A stretch of DNA of 64,000 nt. It comes from Amoebidium appalachense. Lineage: Eukaryota; Ichthyosporea. This document shows, piece after piece, positions 26,284-64,000 of the stretch (the stretch's first letter is position 1; each line of letters starts with the position of its first letter). The stretch covers positions 3,782,001 through 3,846,000 of the forward strand of contig CAVNZM010000014.1 in assembly GCA_963693365.1 (NCBI GenBank), in the 5' to 3' direction. Made by a program: the position numbers and the translations under genes. The notes beneath the pieces were generated by a model, which saw only the letters and a list, made by a program, of their open reading frames with translations, had not been told where the DNA came from and made no database searches.

Positions 26284-27051
26284 CTATTCTAATTGTGTAT
26301 GGGCTACTGCTGCTGTCTGCAGCTGCGCATACATGTTACTATAGTACCCCTGAATGGCCACATACATATTATGCTGCATAGACTTTGCCAAGCTAACAAA
26401 ATAAAAGGATTGGCGAAGACTCTGCAGCTCATATTCAAGCGCTTGCACTCGCTGCGCCAGATCTTCTGCCTCCTCCGACTTGGTTTCGGCGAGCTGACGC
26501 AACAAACGGTGTTCCGCATTTCTTCGCCCATGTGTCTTCAAGACACGGTGCTTGCCGGAGCATTTCTGCCGTCTCAACGACTCGAGCTTACGTTCAATGA
26601 GCGTCGAACACCTGTGCTCGTTCTCGCTATTCTCACTATCAGACATACATAGCCTCTTGTACATGTGTTGTGACGACTCCGTTTCTTCGTCACTATACTC
26701 TTCCGAACTGCCTTCCGAACTGTCTGTGGTAAGCTCAGCGTCTGCAAGTTCGGAAAAATAGCGCTTGGCGCCAGCGGTAGGCGTCTCGACGATGCTTTCT
26801 TTGTCTACTGGAGCAGGGGAGATACTCTCTGGTGTGCTGCAGTCTGCACTTTCATCGCAATGCTTCATGTGCTGCGTTTCGCACGCATCCTTATTTTTGC
26901 ATTCTTTCAAGCCCCCCATGAGTTCAGAGAAATAGGAGTTAGGGTCTATATATCCGGACCCCTCTGCGTTTACTGCCTCTACTTTTACAACTAGCGACGG
27001 TGCCATTTCAATATGATACGTTTTGGACAGCTCGCTTTCTTTCTGCTCCAT
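26284..27051 (-). CDS. intronless leucine-zipper-like protein, 255 residues
   Basis: A single open frame from an ATG at 27049-27051 to a TAG. Residues about 105-125 are very acidic and Ser-rich (SSEGSSEEYSDEETESS). Residues about 150-180 are basic (KLESLRRQKCSGKHRVLK, HGRRN). A helix with leucines at heptad spacing follows (LAQRVQALEYELQSL). Acidic, basic and zipper order suggests a bZIP-like DNA-binding protein. The basic region does not fit the strict N-x7-R bZIP signature, so the assignment is tentative. A short phrase repeats near residues 40 and 98 (SYFSELM and RYFSELA). Having no intron sets it apart from the other genes here, as does the low microsatellite content around it. It may be retroposed or laterally acquired. 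Confidence 0.6.
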   Translation of the reverse strand: MEQKESELSKTYHIEMAPSLVVKVEAVNAEGSGYIDPNSYFSELMGGLKECKNKDACETQHMKHCDESADCSTPESISPAPVDKESIVETPTAGAKRYFSELADAELTTDSSEGSSEEYSDEETESSQHMYKRLCMSDSENSENEHRCSTLIERKLESLRRQKCSGKHRVLKTHGRRNAEHRLLRQLAETKSEEAEDLAQRVQALEYELQSLRQSFYFVSLAKSMQHNMYVAIQGYYSNMYAQLQTAAVAHTQLE

Positions 27052-27337
27052 GGGTGATCAGCTGTGCTCACTGTGACTGTGCGAACTGTTTTCATCGCAA
27101 CGGCTTTTATACCTGGATATTTGGTGCGCACGCCCAGAAGGCTCTTCGGTCCACCACCAATCAAACCCATGCTATCACATGCCCTGCATGTGATCTTTTG
27201 CCGCAGATTCAAAGCTCCCCAAAGGCAGCATGTTCATATCATTAAATTATTCAGCTCTGATTTTCAAAATTATTTTGAATGATAACCGTTGTCTTCATAT
27301 CTTTAATGTGTATTATTTTGGAGAATTTTCATTTTAG

Positions 27338-27464
27338 ATGAAACCCGAGGAGATTTTCCCAGAGTCAACGACGCAAGACTACATGCAGTACATGGACTTT
27401 GGAATGTCTATTTTGATTGGTTTGTCCCATCCCGACTTCTGGCGAAAAACGCCGAAAAGCAGAG
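27338..27464 (+). other. possible isolated coding exon
   Basis: A pyrimidine-rich acceptor (TTTTCATTTTAG) is followed by an open frame starting ATGAAACCCGAG and ending at a donor-like AGAG|GTGGGT. The 42-residue product (MKPEEIFPESTTQDY...) is not low complexity. I find no clear partner exons. It lies 287 nt from the divergent start of the leucine-zipper ORF. It may also be chance. Confidence 0.25.
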
Positions 27465-29800
27465 GTGGGTAAAAACGTTGAGCCACAAATTCCCGGGCTT
27501 TATTCCACATCTTCCTTTATTTGATTTATAGAGATGAATCATGGTAAAAACTCTTTTCAATGAAAAAAACTTTGATAAATTAATCACAACTATATTACAA
27601 ATAACAAAACTTATAGTTCATAGAGTTGATATTTCATCCTTCAGTTTTTCAATGCTTTGTGAGCTTGCAACTTGCAAGTGATTGGGTTTTAATGAGTGAG
27701 TGATGATTCGTTACGCATATTAATGGTCAGCGCTGCCGTCAACGCGTCATTGTACCCGTGCGCAGCGACGTCCTAGTGCCTTGCGATGAAAGTGGGCAAC
27801 AAAAACATTTCGTGATCACAAGGTTGGCATAATATACTGCTCCTACCTTAACTTGAATGTTGTTTGCAAACCTGTGGCTTCAAATTTTTTAATTATTTAA
27901 ATGGTTATTAATTCGAGTAATGGGCAATGTGTATATTTATGAAGCACTCAGGCTGCGCTTACCGTCGGCTGGTTTATTTGATTTGCACTATTCAGGGCCA
28001 GGGCAAGCCCGAAAATTCGGATTTGTTTCTTGGTATTTTTTCAAGCCCCGGAGTGTTTTTGCCTGGGGTGTATGGTATTTTTCATCCCCAGTCAAAGGGG
28101 GTAAAGGGGGGTTCCTTTTTAAGCTTACCATAAAATTTGCGGAGGCTTACCATAAACTGAAAATTTGATGGTATTTTTGAAAAGTTTAGGGTATTTTTTA
28201 CCGTAAAAACGGGGTTATGGTCGGGCCTGGGCCAGGGGATAGAGTAGTCAGGAATGAGCACCAATTGAATGCCATCATCCTCCTTGACTCGGAGAGATCT
28301 AAAATAGAAGCAAACTGAGTCTGACCAACGAAGAACGTACATTTTTTTGCATCTGCTCTAAGGTTTGATTTAACAAGAATTTGTATGAAAAATGCAAGCC
28401 TCACAAATACAAACCCTATTAGCCTATTGGAACCTTCAAGAAAAGGAATCGACCGGGAAGGCTGAGTCACATGACTGCGGCGCGTGCCAAACGGATCAAG
28501 CTCACGCACGGCCCGGCTCATACTGCGTGACTGCCAACTTCCAAGTTACGGTGCCAAGCTCTTGGCCCTCGCAGGGCTGAATGCACATTTAAATATAAAA
28601 AAGACCAGAATAAAAAGAAAAATAAGGAAAATCTTGAAATTTAACATGTTAATAGAGCATGACAAATGGGTTGCAGATGCCAAAAGGCTTGTCGGATTCA
28701 GCCGGTATCATCGCGGTCCTGCGTGAGCCTCACGTCACCCGACCTCAAATCCCTTGGATCGATTGGCCTATAGTCACGAAGGGACTAATGCTACTCAAGG
28801 ATTGGATGGTTTGTTTGATTGGCTGTACTCTTCGAAGGTGTTCTCTGCAACTCCTTTCGAAAGTTCTATGAGGTTTTTCCAAATTGCGACCTACTAGTTT
28901 TAAAATAAAAACGTCAAATTAGTGACAAAAAGACGCGTGTTGTTCATTTGGAAACCCAAAAATTTATTATATTATTGGTGTGTAGGATTTGTGCTTCTAG
29001 TTAACTTTATTATTTACGTCAATAATAAATATCAAAAATTGTTGATTCTTGAAAATTTTAAGGGGAACAGAAACGACAATGAGCCCCACAACAGAAAGTG
29101 TTGGAGGATTATTCGATAGGGCTTGGAAAAATGCTCGAGTGTCACAATCTGAAAATTTACTAAAAAATGATGTTGGCCCTGGACTGCTCTCGTACCCCCG
29201 GATTTTGGGAATTGTTTCTAGCTCGTGAACAATGCAATCGCTTGCATCCAAACCGATCGCATTCCGATCAATGCGCCTCGACCCTTGCGCCAATTCCGTT
29301 TTCGCCGGACCCAGCCTCGGATTGGGCTGCGGTGTGGCTGCGCTCGGCTACGTTTTGCCAGACCCGGCTACGTATACAGAAAGCTACTGAGTAATCTTCC
29401 GCCGTATAATACCGTAGCTCTACCGTACAAAACACATTCCCGAAAGCAGAGAAAGCATGTGCGTGCACATGCGAATGCACATACAAAGCACAGGTACAAA
29501 TGTACAGTTTCATTGTCACAAGCGCGCCCGCGTGTTTGTGAGGCACAAAGCTCAGCAGTGTACAAGCTAGGCAAGCCTTTAATTTTGCATTACTCAAACG
29601 ACAGAGCTGCTTTCTTGAATACTCGCCCAGTAGTACTCGTAAAGTTATGATCTATCCTGTTGAAATCGTGAGATCACTCTTAAATAAGTAGCTGTCCAAA
29701 CATGCAGTCGTAAATAAGTAGCTGTCCAAACATGCAGTCGATCCTGTTCTCGTGTGCAGTGTTTGACGGTGTGTGCGTACGTAACGATGATTTTGAGCAT
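27465..29800. other. AT-rich, microsatellite-poor unique DNA
   Basis: About 2.3 kb strikingly free of GT and poly-G tracts. I see no complete gene. The minus-strand frame at 28198-28521 contains KCTFFVGQTQF, faintly like retroelement reverse transcriptase, but it is too short and isolated to call. Together with the leucine-zipper ORF this forms an island unlike the rest of the window. Confidence 0.4.
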
Positions 29801-29845
29801 CACTGGTGAGTGCGCATGCCACGCCTGCGCGCGTTTGTGCCACGG

Positions 29846-29866
29846 TCTCTCTCTCTCTCTCTCTCT

Positions 29867-29924
<58 letters not shown>

Positions 29925-29989
29925 CCCCCCCCCCCCCCCCCTCCCTCCCTCCCCCTCCCTCCCCCCCCCCTCCCCTCCCCCCCGGCCCC

Positions 29990-30046
<57 letters not shown>

Positions 30047-30150
30047 CCCCTCCCCCCCCCCCCCCCCCCCCCCCCTCCCCTCCCCCCCCCCTCCCCTCCC
30101 TCCCCCCCCTCCCTCCCTCCCCCCTCCCTCTTCTCTCTCTCTCTCTCTCT
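29846..30150. repeat. CT microsatellite followed by C-rich tract
   Basis: (CT)n from 29846 to 29922, then about 210 bp of C with scattered T, then (CT)n again. Purine-pyrimidine asymmetry is complete for roughly 300 bp, compatible with triplex (H-DNA) formation. Confidence 0.9.
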
Positions 30151-30427
30151 GCGTGTGTGTGTGCGTGTGTGTGTGTGCGTGTGTGTGTTTGTTTCACAGT
30201 GTATGCGTGTGTGCACGTGTGCATGCATGTACGTATATGTGAGAACATGCGCTTTTGAGTTTTGTGGAGTACGAGTGCATGGGAACAGGTGTACATTTGT
30301 CATAAGACGGTTCTGTAAGTGCTGGTCTTCTTTCTGCTCTCCCTTAATTCCTCCTCCGGAAAATTTCTATCTGTCCCCCCCCCCCCCCCCCCCTCCCCCC
30401 TCCCCCCACCACACAAAGGCAGTCTCC

Positions 30428-30458
<31 letters not shown>

Positions 30459-30602
30459 CCCCCCCCCCCCCCCCGGCCCCCTCACCTCCCCCCTCCCTGC
30501 CTCCCTTTGTGTGTGTGTGTGCGCGCGCATGCGTGTTTGGGCCCGTGCATCTGTTTGGTTAATTGAGGGATTTGGGGGGATTCATCAGCTAGGCCGGCCA
30601 TG

Positions 30603-30968
30603 ATGCATGAAAGACCAGGCTCAGGGAAGGGTTTTTCTGGACGACCATACAGGTGCGCTTGAAAAAGTACATGTGCCGGCCACGTTGCAACGTCGTGCAC
30701 GAAACAAAGGTCAAACAAAACTCAAGCACGTAGTTTACTGTCCCTCCTGCGGAGACTCAGTCTGCAGGCGCATGTACATGTGCAGCCGCATACCCAAGTT
30801 AGATATGTACATATCCGCATATCAGAGCAATTATATGTTCCACACACGAAATTTCAGCGCCTTTTCAAACCAAATACAGGTTAAGGCAGAGCCCATGAGT
30901 GGTCATAGTGGCATGACGGTGGATCTGGCAGCCAGTACCAGGACCCATCAAAACATTGCACACCTGTT

Positions 30969-31005
<37 letters not shown>

Positions 31006-31184
31006 TTACCAGGCTCAGTGCAAGATCCATCTCTGGAAGATCTACGCAACACAACCAACTACTAGAGCAAGCACAGCTCGAAAATACTACGACTAGGAAT
31101 TTATGTCGACAAATAACACAAGCATCTCTAACAAAACCAGAAGAAATCGATAGAGTATCGGTCACTGTCAATAACACGACTTGA
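30603..31184 (+). other. possible two-exon gene fragment, uncertain
   Basis: An open frame starts at an ATG (30607) and includes YCPSCGDSVCRRMYMC, a possible cysteine pair motif. It reaches a GT tract with a donor-like TTG|GTGTGT at about 30970. After a TTTACCAG acceptor at about 31011, two frames stay open for 27-56 codons. Neither end is secure and I recognise no family. It faces the end of the giant minus-strand gene. Confidence 0.25.
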
Positions 31185-31481
31185 GCATACACTAGATCGT
31201 GAAGCGGTTGCAAATTCCCCCCTTCCTTCCCCCCCCCCCCCCCCCCCCCCCCTCAGTTGATCACTTTTCCCAAAGGCTTATAAATAACATCTGGGCGACT
31301 TGCTTTATGTGTTGCTACACGCCAAGCCCATCCCTCACAACCATCACAACATCTCGTAATCTTGTCTAAAACATCGAAATTTCGTAAGTCTATGTTTCTC
31401 ATACAGGCAAAAACAGCACACATGCATATACATATACACTAGGGTAAATTTCACTCTTGCACACCCAAGAACCACCCCATT

Positions 31482-64000
<32,519 letters not shown>

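Noticed and set aside
28198-28521. Frame with KCTFFVGQTQF resembling a Ty3-type reverse transcriptase
   Set aside because: Only about a dozen residues fit. No catalytic box, LTR or neighbouring domain is seen.
29652-30562. Long Pro/Ser/Leu or Gly/Arg/Glu frames over the CT/C tract
   Set aside because: Product of the microsatellite and homopolymer, open in several frames at once.

Overview
The window is nuclear DNA from a eukaryote, probably a protist or alga. It has clear GT-AG spliceosomal introns, many short exons whose reading phases fit together exactly, and a remarkable load of simple repeats: (GT/CA)n, (GA/CT)n and poly-G/poly-C runs of up to 73 nt. Nothing looks bacterial or viral. 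A complete plant/archaeal-type topoisomerase VI A subunit fits an alga or another topo-VI-bearing protist. I cannot name the species.

Layout. (1) 0.2-1.4 kb, minus: first two exons of a putative secreted protein that runs off the left edge. (2) 1.4-8.9 kb: no convincing gene; GT tracts, an 82-bp tandem duplication and a roughly 300-bp tandem array. (3) 8.9-15.9 kb, minus: a complete seven-exon TOP6A/SPO11-type gene of 414 residues with all catalytic residues. (4) 18.3-21.6 kb, plus: exons for a protein with a C4 zinc-ribbon-like motif, a SWIM-type CxC...CxH motif and a terminal CCHC knuckle, resembling parts of Mutator-like transposases; an in-frame TGA interrupts what is otherwise a phase-consistent model. 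(5) 21.6-31.2 kb: mostly non-coding. It includes a repeat-poor island of about 4 kb holding an intronless leucine-zipper-like ORF on the minus strand. (6) 31.5-64.0 kb, minus: the 3' part of one giant gene. I traced 45 consecutive exons, with phases agreeing at every junction, coding about 2,790 residues. Domain order is an N-terminal soluble region (start off the right edge), a polytopic membrane module, a beta-rich middle region, a GT4 glycosyltransferase domain most like PelF, and a proline-rich tail.

The most unusual signals lie in the introns. Short pieces of exon ends, splice site included, are copied into the neighbouring intron in at least seven introns of two genes. A dispersed repeat family occurs between poly-G tracts inside introns of three genes. 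Many donors read GTACGTG and many acceptors CACGTACAG, so intron ends are partly inverted repeats of each other. A TA-flanked MITE sits exactly at a splice donor, its target duplication supplying the T of the donor GT. Together these suggest introns that grow, and may arise, through local duplication and small transposons (introner-like behaviour). That is inference from sequence patterns.

The two well-supported genes (TOP6A and the giant glycosyltransferase) have no obvious functional link; as is usual in eukaryotes, they are simply neighbours.
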